Below are positions 20,196 through 30,481 of a stretch of 64,000 bases of DNA, one piece after another. The DNA is from Gyrodactylus bullatarudis (lineage: Eukaryota > Platyhelminthes > Monogenea > Gyrodactylidea > Gyrodactylidae). The notes beneath the pieces are model-generated. The model saw only the letters and a list, made by a program, of their open reading frames with translations, did no database searches and was not told the DNA's origin. Location: assembly GCA_012064415.1 (NCBI GenBank), contig SSNU01000259.1, positions 26,654-90,653 on the forward strand, read 5' to 3'. Positions within the stretch are counted from its first letter, which is position 1. Every line of letters starts with the position of its first letter. The position numbers and the translations under genes were made by a program.

Positions 20196-20825
20196 CAGTC
20201 AATAACCAAGAGAGTTTAATAAAAAGTTGAATGCTATGGCTTATTCGAAGATATATAACGTAAATCCATACTCTCACACGCATCTATGAATTTCACTCAG
20301 AACCTCAACATTGAAATATAGGAAGGGTACCAGAATCTTAAATTTTTCAATAGGTTGATGGAAATTTGTAGATGATCTAAATATTTTGTTTTATTAATTT
20401 CCATTTCGAATTATCTCTCTATCATATCAGGAAGAGACTATAGCAAAATGAGCAGCAGTCATTCAGACTTAAATTAAGTACCATTATATATTATAGCAAA
20501 ATATATTTGGAGCCGTAGGAAATTTGTAGGAGGAATGTTGTCAGAATCGGCCAATTAAGTACCATTATACTCAGCATAATCCATTACCAAATACGACGAA
20601 CCTGTAAACCTTTAGAATGAAATATGTCTAGTTTATCTCTATTTATTTACTAAATTTATCTTTCATCATAATCAAACAATTTTTCAATGAAATATTCCAT
20701 GAATCATTTTTAGAATGATTAGTGTATGGATTTACGTTAGATATCTTCGAATAGACCATAGCACTATTCTTTAAACTAATATATTTTGATTCCTCTATTC
20801 CTTCAATTATCTTGGTTATTGACTT
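20196..20825. mobile_element. TA-flanked long-TIR element, degenerate copy
   Basis: The left end CAGTCAATAACCAAGAGAG is preceded by TA. The right end reads CTTGGTTATTGACT and is followed by TTA. The sub-terminal parts (TTCGAAGATATATAACG and its inverse) also pair. The same termini bound the element at 29,182-30,250. CAGT ends and TA duplications point to the Tc1/mariner superfamily. There is no transposase inside. Confidence 0.72.
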
Positions 20826-21487
20826 TATTTTTATTTATCTAATTTTCGAATAAAATAAGCTCGAACAAGAATAAATATGACACATCTGGAAGAAGTTTGT
20901 TGAAAATTTCAACAGTTGTAGGTAATGACTTAGTGATGTCGCTATTTTAGGGTCAACCGCGGTAGTCGACATAGTGGTCTATTTGAAAATTGAAAAGACA
21001 AGAAGGAAGAGGTACGTAATCTAATACATTGAATAATAGATCCATTTTAAAGTGCTCATTTAGGTTAAGATCTTAAAAATTTTATTTAGTTTTTTGATCA
21101 TAGCGTTTCTATTTTTCGTGTTGCAGTTTGGATCAAATTATCATTGTGATCGCCTCAGCATACATATCAAATATGACATCCTAGTAAAACCGGAAAGAAT
21201 GAATTTATGATATTTTCAGCTTTAGAGTAGCTTTTGGTCAAGTTAGAAGATGATTTTTTCGTAGAAATAAATTTGAGGGCTTAGAAAAATTATTTAGCTT
21301 CATTTTGAGCCATATATCGACTAGGTACGACAAAAAAATTTTCCAAAACTTTCGAGGGTCATAACTTTTTCCGGGAGTAATAGACGAAAAAACTAATAGC
21401 ACCATTGAATTCAGTGTGAAAAACTGACTTGGAAAAAATTACCAAAAATTTACTTTAAATTTGTCGCACAGTGCTATTAGTACTTAC

Positions 21488-21738
21488 AGCTTACAATATA
21501 AATTTTTTGTCTCTTTTTACCTTCATTCAAAATTAAATTGATAAATTTTTTATTCTTCATGTTAAGACCTCCAAATATCATCATGTATTTGGGATGAGTT
21601 TCAATAAATGAATATTTAATATCCACTTCGAGAACAGTTGTCATATTACAGTAAAATTTTAAAACTGATCGATCATAATGAATATAGTCGTATTTTTTCT
21701 CAGCTATTTTTCCATTTTCCTTATAGAATAATTTTGCC
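21488..21738 (-). CDS. Putative internal exon, unknown protein
   Basis: The minus strand is open from a weak acceptor (TTTTGAAG) to donor AGCT/GTAAGTAC. It encodes AKLFYKENGKIAEKKYDYIH, VLEVDIKYSFIETHPKYMMI and FGGLNMKNKKFINLILNEGK. The donor leaves phase 1, matching the exon at 19,687-19,923. No family is recognised. The Merlin element begins 73 bp upstream of it on this strand, inside the preceding intron if the gene is real. Confidence 0.48.
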
Positions 21739-21810
21739 CTTCAAAAATAATTCCAGTGAAAATCAGTAATATTTATAAACGCTTTTTGATAGTCGATCAA
21801 ATCTTTTGAA

Positions 21811-22739
21811 AATGCTTCATGTGTAAACAAAAAACATGTATTAAAGTGTTATTTTTTATTTAAATTAACTCAATAGAACACAATAAATATTTCTCACATT
21901 CAAAATTCATCATGCCCGAACCTAACGTTTTCAACTATCCTATCAGTAAGATATCTTTCGACAATGTTGAAAAATTGAACATTGTCAATTTGATGTCTAG
22001 CCATGAAGATCACTTGGGAACAATCCAACTTTGTCAGAGACTAGGATTGATTGCTACGAACCGCAAGCATACGTGTGGAGACATTATGAAGCTTAACAAG
22101 AAATCTCAGGCGGTCGATCAGTTTGAGTTTTTCTGCTATAAGTGCAAGAAATTTACCAGCATTAGAACTTTTAGGTTTTGTTTGTTAATTAATTTCAGGA
22201 CCATTCTTTTCTGGATCAAGGTTGGCGATTGTCCAGATCCTTACCATAATTTATATGGTTTTAAAGTCAGCTACAAATCTAGACTTGATATGTGATATCG
22301 TCAAGGTATCTGTTCCAACTGCCATTGACTGGACCAATTTTGTTCGGGACATTTTCGTTGAGAGATTCCTTAATAAAGATCTTTTTGTCGGTGGTTTTGC
22401 GAAAGAGGTATAAGTTGACGAAACTCACGTTGTGAGACGTAAATACCACAAAGACCGAGAATTAGCCACCCAAGTATGGATATTCGGTGGCGTTGATGAA
22501 GGTGGACCATGGCATAGTCTTATTATTATTTACTTTTAGTTAATAATTAAATTAAGTTAATTGAAGTAGATAACACATCTTAGTCGTGATTTGTGAACAG
22601 GTGCATGGTAATGATGGTACTGCAGAATAATGATAATTTTAAGTATTCAAATAAATAATAAAGAGGGCAATACTAATGAGTTAATTTAAATAAAAAATAA
22701 CACTTCAAGATATATGTTTTGTTTACACATGAAGTATTT
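21811..22739 (+). mobile_element. Merlin-type DNA transposon with both TIRs
   Basis: The termini at 21811-21877 and 22677-22739 are inverted copies of about 63-67 bp (shared CTTCATGTGTAAACAAA and AGTGTTATTTTTTATTTAAA). They enclose an IS1016/ISXO2-type transposase pseudogene. The total is about 930 bp, short for an autonomous Merlin. An 8-9 bp target duplication was not obvious. Confidence 0.82.
21912..22535 (+). pseudogene. Merlin (IS1016/ISXO2-like) DDE transposase, interrupted
   Basis: The ATG frame (21912) gives LGTIQLCQRLGLIATNRKHT, CGDIMKLNKKSQAVDQFEFF and CYKCKKFTSIRT, the zinc-ribbon-like N-terminal block of Merlin transposases. The frame then shifts across a short AT-rich insertion. 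The second frame reads FFSGSRLAIVQILTIIYMVL, VPTAIDWTNFVRDIFVERFL, then a TAA where Glu is expected, then VDETHVVRRKYHKDRELATQ and WIFGGVDEGGPWHSL, the catalytic IDE/VDE and YH-R regions. Part of the insertion (22175-22198) is a 24-nt GT...AG segment, but removing it alone does not restore the frame. The C-terminal catalytic residue block is missing. The copy is dead. Confidence 0.88.
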
Positions 22740-23084
22740 TTTAAAAAATTGATAGTGAAGTGAATGACAGAACTTAATCACATATTACAGTATTAAATGT
22801 AATTTTATCGATATTTGAGGATCGAATATACTTGTGTTGGATTAAAACTGCCCTGTCTTCAAGTATTCAGAATCTGAATTTCAGATGAACATTGATCTGA
22901 TCCAGGAATTATTGCTAAACTAGTTCTAAAAAGTTTGATATAAATTCATGTCGTCAATAAATTCATTTTGTGAGTATTTAATGCTTTTTATTTAAAATAT
23001 TATATTTTTATATTACATAACTACTTATAATGGATATACTAACGATTATGGGGTGTTAAGCTCATATTTAGTTTAGTCTCAATT
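22740..23084. other. AT-rich sequence, nothing recognised
   Basis: Short frames only, without motifs. Confidence 0.5.
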
Positions 23085-23560
23085 TCGACAAATTATTAAT
23101 CAGTCTTGGCAGAAGTCTTGGATCAGTTTTAGTGGGCATTGACAAATCTTATATCAAATTTAACCAGTATTGGCTTAAATTAATATCCACATTTCATTAC
23201 AATTGTAGTTTACACAATCAGTTCACACATTTAAGAAAATTTCAGAACTTTTTCTGGATGGTTGATCAAAAGCTCGTGTCTGATGGCAAAGGCAGAAACA
23301 TTGCAGAACATCAGGTAACAAACTTTTTATGCTAGCTGCTAAACTTGTCATGGACTCTGTCATTTAGGCAATGAAAAAAAAGTGTCATGACATTCTCAGT
23401 AACTTTTTTCTATCGCTATCGGAAATATCTCGTTTTAGCATCAATTCCTGTGATTCAATGAGAAGTTTAAATTTGATTTATCAATGCCCCCTAAAACTGA
23501 TCCAAGACTTGTCAAAAATGATATAAGTTTTTTAAACTTCCGCCAAGATTGATTTATGAT
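23085..23560. repeat. Fold-back repeat
   Basis: The block around TCTTGGATCAGTTTTAG (near 23117) is inverted near 23497, and AATCAGTCTTGGCAGAAGTC has an inverted partner near 23538. The arms are about 75-90 bp with moderate divergence, and there is no coding content. Confidence 0.65.
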
Positions 23561-24560
23561 TTGTCGAAATTGATATAGGTTTTGTAAATACACCGTATAT
23601 ATTGATTTAAGAAGTCTCAAAAATGATATAGGATGTGTTATTTTCTCTACCTTCTGATACACTTTTTTTCATTATCCGTAAATATTATTCGGTTAATTAT
23701 TTCTCGATTCTGGTTGGTACATTTTGATTATCACAGAAATCTTGTATAAAAATGAAGGACTCATAATAAATTTTTAATTTAGCATAAAAAATTTCTACTG
23801 AAGCTTTATCTGAATGTATTACAAGATAAAGTATAACAGTTCGATTTTTTTTTATTTATACCATTTGATTGTCTCTCTCTAAACTCTGCAGCAAAAGGGG
23901 AGAGAGTCAGATCCTCCAAAAAGTAAGCTTTGGAATTCAGATGATTTTTAAGAAATAAAATGATTGCGGATAAAACTCGAAATTGATTTTAGACAGCCGC
24001 TGATGTTTTCTGTTACGTTGTTTCTAGAAACAAATAGTCGAAAGGTGTATAATTTTTGATTCTCAATCGAATGGTATAAATTTTATAGATGAGTTATGAA
24101 AAATGCTCAAAATCGTAATCTTAGGACCTGTTGCTTTAAAACGTTGGTATATGGTAGATTAATGCATATCAAACATGAATATGAGATCGTTTCAATAATA
24201 TGACTTAAAAAAATTGGGAAAATTATGATTAAAAGATGCTCGAAATTTTTAATTACAATTTTGATACGATTACTTTATAGTAAGTCGATTATTTTTCATC
24301 GAGTTGGTCTTTTTTTATACAATAATTGTTTATTAGAGAATTCACTGTATTTATATATTTTTCAACCTTTTTATTCCGTATAAATTGCCACATTCACACA
24401 AAGAAGATCTCTTCAAATCCACTCAAGATAAAATTTTCAAAATTCCATCTACAGAGCTAGAATCATAAACAAAAAACACCCATTTTTACCTCACATAAAT
24501 AGTTATAATCGTGCCCCACTAATAGACCGGATTTCACGCCTTGTTTGTAAAACTGTGATA
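23561..24560. other. AT-rich sequence, nothing recognised
   Basis: No gene, repeat end or RNA motif was seen. Confidence 0.45.
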
Positions 24561-24564
24561 AGTT

Positions 24565-24695
24565 ACCCCCTCCCTCTATAATAGATGAGGGCTAATCAGA
24601 TTGAGGCATCATTTTCTTTGTTTTACCACATATTTGGCATGTAGGAGTATGCCAGGAATCAAAACACTTCTAAAACCTTCGGCATCTTTCTTCTT
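24565..24695 (+). pseudogene. PLE 3' end with a collapsed hammerhead
   Basis: The order of PLE 3' features is kept: a CCCTC...GAGGG hairpin (24569-24592), a CTAATCAGATTG motif, then TTTGGCATGTA, GGAGTATGCC and AGGAAT (24634-24680), and the CGGCATCTTTCTTCTTTC flank. The CTGAYGA half of the hammerhead core has been deleted, while the GGCAT/ATGCC complementarity survives. It is a relic and cannot cleave. Confidence 0.65.
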
Positions 24696-25144
24696 TCAAA
24701 AAATTTGAATATTATAATTTAAATATCTATTTCTGCTTCACAGCTGTTCTCTACACATTAGACGATGCATAGTATAATGAATCATTGAATGCTTTTGCTT
24801 TAAATATCCTTAAAAAGACTATTGAATTGAGAATAATTAGTTGAAATCTCAATGATTTACTACTCACATTTTTCAAAATAAAGGAAAAATCTTACGGAAT
24901 AGTCTCAATAATCTCATAACTACGTAATATATTCCATCGACTGATCAATAATTAACAAAATTTTCAAAATTGCAATAAAAAGATACACCATTGACGTATA
25001 ATTATTTTTTAACGTTCTATATTTTAAAAATCATTGAAATTTGTACAAAAAGCGTAGAAATTGAAAAATATATGTAATGAAATAGGTCTTTTCTTCCAAT
25101 AACTTCCGGAAAGGACAATGAAGACTTCTCCTTTTTGTCATTCA

Positions 25145-25520
25145 TCGAAAGAGGAGAAACAGAGAATAACTCTACTGTTCTGTGCATCTACCTCCGGAGA
25201 AAAGTCTTCAATCCTGTTTCTAGGTTTGTGCATATTTTTCAGGAAAAGCAAAAAATCCTAGATGTTTTCAAGCTCAATTGCAAAATTACTGAGCTTCAAA
25301 AAATGATTGGATGACACGAGAGATATTTCAAGAATGGATCACAGAGTTTGAACGTTATGTTGGAGAAATAAGAGTTCTGCTGATTCTCTATAATTTTAAC
25401 GGTCACTATGACATTGAGATTCCAGAAAATGTCAGAATTTTATTCTTACCCCCTAATACAACCAGCTTGTTACAGCCTCTTGATCAAGGAATAATTGGGT
25501 CATTTAAAGATATGTACTGA
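25145..25520 (+). pseudogene. pogo/Tigger DDE transposase, catalytic region
   Basis: KQRITLLFCASTSGEKSSIL is followed, after removal of a 19-nt GT...AG segment (25224-25242), by FLGKAKNPRCFQAQLQNY in the same frame, a stop, then NDWMTREIFQEWITEFERYV. Next comes VLLILYNFNGHYDIEIPENV, where the catalytic Asp of the LLLxDNxxxH box is Tyr, then FLPPNTTSLLQPLDQGIIGS with its D intact. This is the DDE_1 domain of pogo/Tigger elements over about 115 codons. The stop and the D-to-Y change make it inactive. The 19-nt segment has perfect GT/AG ends and lies exactly between two conserved blocks. Confidence 0.88.
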
Positions 25521-25899
25521 AGCTCAATCTCCCGCTCAATCAATGATTTGACAATGGGGATGGACTAAAAGAAGTACAGTAAAATTCCTAGAAAATGTAT
25601 TATCCGAAAAATAATCGATTGAAATATTTAACTGATTAGTAATCAGTGATTACTCATAAGTACGACCATTAATTTTTAGAATATTTTTAGAACGTTATGT
25701 ATTCTGAAGCGCCAAATCAGGCTTGAATTTCACACTAAAATAACAAGCTTTTGTATTTTGGCTAATATCGTTATTTAGAAATATGTGAAAGAAATATATT
25801 TATAACCAAAAGAAGACTCCATTACGAACTAATATTGTTAATCGGTCTAATAATAACAATCATTATGCGAGTACAAATAACTAATACATCTTTCATTAA

Positions 25900-26168
25900 C
25901 TGTGTTTCCTTTTTATCAACTATCACTTTCTTTCTACAAAATATAAGATCTCTTCTTTCTGTATATCTTCTCTTAAAAAGTTTTATTCTGAATACACAAT
26001 ATGATTTTTACTGTTTTACTGAGACATGGCTACATGAATCTCATTCTGACCATTGTCTTCATTTAGAAGGCTATAAGTTTATTAGATCCGATAGAATTGG
26101 TGATAAACATGGTGGAGTTTCATCTAATACCTCTTCAGTTAACAAAATTGAGCTCTTAAACTGTGTTA
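25900..26168 (+). pseudogene. LINE apurinic-type endonuclease fragment
   Basis: FLQNIRSLLSVYLLLKSFIL, then YDFYCFTETWLHESHSDHCL and LEGYKFIRSDRIGDKHGG, match the N-terminal half of non-LTR retrotransposon endonucleases: NIRSL, the TETWL motif with its catalytic Glu, and the GY...R.DR...GG block. The frame is cut off at a TTAA (26169-26172) where a piggyBac begins. The remaining endonuclease and the RT are not seen downstream. Confidence 0.85.
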
Positions 26169-27172
26169 TTAACCCATGCACTGGAAATGGGGTCCATTGG
26201 ACCCCAACAAAAATTCGAAGCCCGACAATTTTTTTATTTTCGAGATGAGACAAGTGAAAGTCCATCTCCACATCTTTCAGATACTATTGATAAACTGAAC
26301 AGAATGATTTTTATTTCCAATTCAGTTTATTTAGGAAGTTAGCAACCTGAATATAAAAAATTTCATATTTTATAAGACGAGGTCCAATGAACCCCATGTT
26401 GAAACAGATAAGGATTGACTTCAAAATGAAAGAATAACTCTTCTTATCATTCATTATTACATCAATGGACCCAGCGAAAAGTCACGGTGCTCTTGCTCTC
26501 GCTCTTCAAGAGGATTTATTCAGAAATCTTGAAGCAGCTGATGATTTCTCCAACTCATCAGAAGAAGATGAAATTTTACCAGATCCAGAAGAAGAAGAAC
26601 CAACAGATGATGGATTCGACCATAATTTGGATCATAATTATTATAATACAATTGTATCAAAGTGTGGAGCTATCAAGTATTCATCTTTACCCCCCATCAA
26701 CTCCCAAACTCCAGCACATAACATCATAAACTTCAGAAGTGGATTAACGCTTCATTCTCGTAAAATGGTTGACCAGGCTGACTTTTTTCATCTTCTGATA
26801 GATTTATCAATTTTGGAAGATGTTGTAAAATATTCCAATCTCTATATGGGATTTAAAAAGTCGAAATCCTCACCAATAACCCTCGAAGAGCTGCAGAAAT
26901 GGATAGGTATTTCACTCTACTTCGGAGTCAGTAAACAAAGAAATATGGATCTGTCAGAGCTTTGGGATGAAGATAGTAAATACCCTATTCACAGAGTCCT
27001 GTCATATTCCAGATATTGTGTTATCAAACAATTTATTCGTTTCGATAATAAGCTAAATAGAAATACCGGAGATGATCGAGATAAGTTGGCTCCCGTAAGA
27101 ATGATGTTCCAGAAAGTAACAAAAGTTGATTCATATATAAGTTGCTTACAAGTACAGGTAAAAGCTCTGTAA
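26169..27172 (+). mobile_element. piggyBac-type transposon, 5' part
   Basis: A TTAA (26169-26172) followed by CCCATGCACTGG marks the left end, as expected for piggyBac (TTAA target, CCC/CAC termini). A sub-terminal perfect palindrome GGGGTCCATTGGACCCC lies at 26189-26205, and a related GGTCCAATGAACCCC at 26382-26397. I could not find the right end. The coding region is truncated, so the 3' part was deleted or replaced. Confidence 0.75.
26465..27172 (+). pseudogene. piggyBac transposase (DDE_Tnp_1_7), C-terminally truncated
   Basis: The ATG at 26465 opens a clean 235-codon frame. An acidic N-terminus (SNSSEEDEILPDPEEEEPTD) leads to the piggyBac domain: DQADFFHLLIDLSILEDVVK, TLEELQKWIGISLYFGVSKQ, ELWDEDSKYPIHRVLSYSRY, FIRFDNKLNRNTGDDRDKLA and PVRMMFQKV. 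Family members then continue with the IDE catalytic motif and RG(R)C...YxxxKP, but here the frame runs into unrelated sequence (DSYISCLQ) and stops, so all catalytic Asp residues are missing. Intact relatives are about 550-600 aa. The 5' 220 codons show no frameshift, which suggests a fairly young insertion that lost its 3' half. Confidence 0.9.
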
Positions 27173-28410
27173 AGTGACACGACTTGTGTGAAAATTGAAC
27201 AATTTGGAACAATAGAATTGCGTTATTGTTCGGCAAATCAGAATGAAGCTCTATTCTTCCAAAATATATTACCGATTATGATGAGTTTCAAGAATTTTCC
27301 ATATTATGCTAGATAACTGAAATTTTCTAGATAATCTCAACTTATATTTCTGATTAATTTCCACTTTGAATTATCTTTCTATCATATCAGGAAGTCGCTT
27401 TAGCAAAATGAGCTAAGATTCAGATGCACTAAATTTTAGTATCAATAGATTCAGCGAAAAATTCTGAGTACGTGGGTAAATTTTCAATTCTTTATTTCAG
27501 AATTTATGGGTACAGTTCAATTTTTAAACTTGTTTCAGAAATTTTTTGAGATTAGTAATCTCGAAAAGTCTTTATTTTTCTTCATCATACACAATCACAG
27601 GATGTGTTATCCCTTGTTGAATGCTCGTATAATGCTCCCCAAAATTTTAGGCATAGGTAAATGCATGTGCGTGATACACACAAGGTTTTATAAACATATC
27701 GGGCTTACGAAAGTACAGTTAATTACACACATGATGGCTCACTAGATGAATATAATATCTGAAAATCTTGAATTATGAATTTCATTATTTACTATTTGTT
27801 TGTATTCTCCATTTCTTCTTTTTCAAAATAGATTTAATTTTAACAAAAAAAATGTAATACAGTTGTGCACCAGTTTTGGTGTGTGAGAATTTGCACACCC
27901 CGATTTTCCATCTGAAAATAAGAGTTCGTATTTGAAATCTACTAAGAAGTAGGACAAATATATTTTAATACATAAAATATAATACATTTTAATATTTTGA
28001 GCAAATTTTGTCACTTTTCTAGTTTTTGGTCTCAAATTGCAGAGAATTTTCTCCTGATTCGATCAGTACCACTAAACCCTATCAAATTTGTTCATTAAAT
28101 ACGGAAACTATTGAATTAATCCACCCTCTCCCCTAATTTACAAGTTGAGCTAAAGTTTCTTACTAATTATACATTACATTTCAGTACCAAAATTTCTATT
28201 TAAGGTCAAATTGTTTCATAATTACACCATGTTAAATTAAAAATCAATAGAGAATTCTATCTTAAGTCTTTTCAGTGAATTTGGAAACATTATTCAATAA
28301 ATTGAGCTCATTTTTAGTCAAAATTTAAACACCCATAACTTTTTTATTAAAAATGATAGAAATGTAATTTTTCTGCAGATAACCTGTAGAAAAAATTTGT
28401 GTATTCTTCT
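27173..28410. other. AT-rich sequence with one shared repeat block
   Basis: The block TTAATTTCCACTTTGAATTA...TATCATATCAGGAAG...AGCAAAATGAG (27350-27412) also occurs at 20395-20455, so it is an interspersed repeat fragment. No gene is recognised. Confidence 0.5.
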
Positions 28411-28411
28411 G

Positions 28412-28476
28412 ATTGTTCTTGTTGTAAGAAGTACGTAGGACAGATAGGTAGATCTTTCGAGTGTAGGACTAATTAC
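28412..28476 (+). pseudogene. Short GIY-YIG (PLE) fragment
   Basis: The frame reads CSCCKKYVGQIGRSFECR, the Cys-rich lead and Y-V-G-Q-x-G-R core of a PLE endonuclease. It stops about 25 bp before the terminal inverted repeat of the TA-flanked element at 28,502, which may have inserted into it. Confidence 0.6.
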
Positions 28477-28697
28477 AATTCCAAACTAATAATTTCAATT
28501 CTATACCTTTTGCAGGTCATTTTGAGAGAAAGTGTTGAACAAACTGCTAGATAATTGTTTTCATTTTACAAGTCGTTAAAAGGGGGGTTTATTTATATGT
28601 CTCAACGTAAAATTTTAGGGTCAAACGTTAAAATCACTCTGATTGGTTAAAGCTTTCAAACTTTCTAAGTACATTTTGTCTACTACGCTAGGAAAAG

Positions 28698-28949
28698 ATG
28701 GCTAGGCATGATCAGAATGTGAGAAAAAAAGTTTTGGATTTGTATAGGAACAGCGTGAACTAGAGGGAATATGCTAAGATGTCTGATGTTCCTTATTCCA
28801 CAGCTTACCGTTAGGTTCGAAATGACAATGATTTACCTCTACCAAGAGGAGGTGTAAATAATTTAAAGAAGACTCAAGTTAAGGTTCAGAGTCTTATTGA
28901 ATTTATCGAAGAAAATCCAGCAGCAACACTTAAAGAGTGCTGTCTATAA
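28698..28949 (+). pseudogene. IS630/Tc1-like transposase N-terminal HTH remnant
   Basis: From ATG 28698: MARHDQNVRKKVLDLYRNSV, a stop, REYAKMSDVPYSTAYR, a stop, VRNDNDLPLPRGGVNNLKKT and QSLIEFIEENPAATLKECC. This is a two-helix DNA-binding domain followed by the RGG linker and IEENPxxTLKE block of IS630/Tc1-type transposases. Two TAG codons replace expected residues (Trp or Gln positions), and the DDE domain is absent. It presumably belonged to the element with ends at 28502 and 30358. Confidence 0.75.
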
Positions 28950-29181
28950 GACAGTTATCTCCAGCTGCAATTTCTCATGTGCCATACATGTTGAAAAATA
29001 TTTTCCTATTATAATGAATAAATAAGAAATATTTCTAACAAAAAAAATCGAATAAATAATGTTCTCAAATTGAAATATAAACTTTCTTTTTGATTTGAGT
29101 TTATTTTTTTCACAGTACTTTTAATTAATCCGTCATACCATTAATTATATATCAGAATGGACTGTCGTACATTTACTTCTA

Positions 29182-30250
29182 CAGTCAATAACCAAGAGAG
29201 AAACAAGAATAGTGGAATGACAAATCAGACGTAGCTTCTCAAAAATAGTGGAATGATATGGTGTATTCGAAGGTATATAAGGCAATTTCATACCCTCACA
29301 CACATCCATGTGTTTGACTCAGAATCTTAACATTGAAGTATAGGGAGGGTAATTATGACTAAGTCGTATGCAATGAAACCAGTAATTAGCAATTGAAGTT
29401 AATTTTTTAACATTACACAACAGAAAACAAGAGAGTTTACATGTTTTTCAAGGTTTATGATATGAGTCATATCTTGTTTTTCATTATTTTATGTAAAATT
29501 CGATAGAGTACTTTTTTTCAATCTTGGATCAACTGGTGAGGATGAAAAATTTTTCTTCTTGATCTGATCCAATTTCGAAGAGAAATCTTGTGTTGTCTCT
29601 CTAAAACAAAAATTATATTTGTGTAAAATCTATTCTGGAAAAATTTCTCCCCTTCGATTTAACGTTAATTTTTGTTGCAAACGAATAAAGGATATCTTGA
29701 AAACAGCTACAGATGAAAATCAATTTTGGAAGAAAAAATTATTTTTGATCAGGATCGGATCTCAAAACGTTGATCACAAACGGGGTTTCTTTAGTTTTCT
29801 CAGAGAGTTTAATCAACGAAATAAAAATCGACCCTTACTCATGTCATCGACCGAGAAAATAAGATCAGATCAAGAAGAAAATTTTTTCATCCTCACCAGT
29901 TGATCCAAGATTGAAAAAAAGTACTCTATCGAATTTTACATAAAATAATGAAAAATAAGATATGACTCATATCATAAACTTTGAAAAACATGTAAACTCT
30001 CTTGTTTTCTGTTGTGTAATGTTAAAAAATTAACTTCAATTGCTAATTACTGGTTTCATTGCATACGACTTAGTCATAATTACCCTCCCTATACTTCAAT
30101 GTTAAGATTCTGAGTCAAACACATGGATGTGTGTGAGGGTATGAAATTGCCTTATATACCTTCGAATACACCATATCATTCCACTATTTTTGAGAAGCTA
30201 CGTCTGATTTGTCATTCCACTATTCTTGTTTCTCTCTTGGTTATTGACTG
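29182..30250. mobile_element. Long-TIR element, 388-bp arms, TA target duplication
   Basis: The arms 29182-29569 and 29863-30250 are 388 bp each and near-identical in inverse. They start CAGTCAATAACCAAGAGAG and are flanked by TA on both sides (29180-29181, 30251-30252). The 293-bp centre has a short frame without recognisable motif. The same termini bound 20,196-20,825. CAGT ends plus TA duplication fit a non-autonomous Tc1/mariner fold-back element. The near-identity of the arms suggests recent insertion or gene conversion. Confidence 0.88.
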
Positions 30251-30481
30251 TATGTAATTACACTACATTTATACTCCATTTTGTATATCTTTATAATGAA
30301 AACAATTATCTTGCAGTTTGTTCAACACTTTCTCTCAAAATGACCTGCAAAAGGTATAGTAGCAGAAGACGATAGGAAAGCAACCGAACAATTGGTAGCT
30401 CCCTGAAGAAGTACACGGATCAATGCTATCAAAAATTATCTATATTCAAGATATCTAAATTTAATATTACTAAACACTGGC

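Larger units (their letters stand above)
28502..30358 (+). mobile_element. TA-flanked DNA transposon (Tc1/IS630-like) hosting a second element
   Basis: The outer inverted ends, about 65 bp, read TATACCTTTTGCAGGTCATT at 28502 and the complement ending at 30358, including AGTGTTGAACAAACTGC. Near the left end is a decayed transposase HTH (28698-28949). The right two-thirds is occupied by a different long-palindrome element (29182-30250). The two together form a nest. Confidence 0.78.

Noticed and set aside
22175..22198. 24-nt GT...AG segment in the Merlin transposase as an intron
   Set aside because: Removing it leaves the downstream frame off by one, so splicing alone does not repair the protein. 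It is retained only as a side note.
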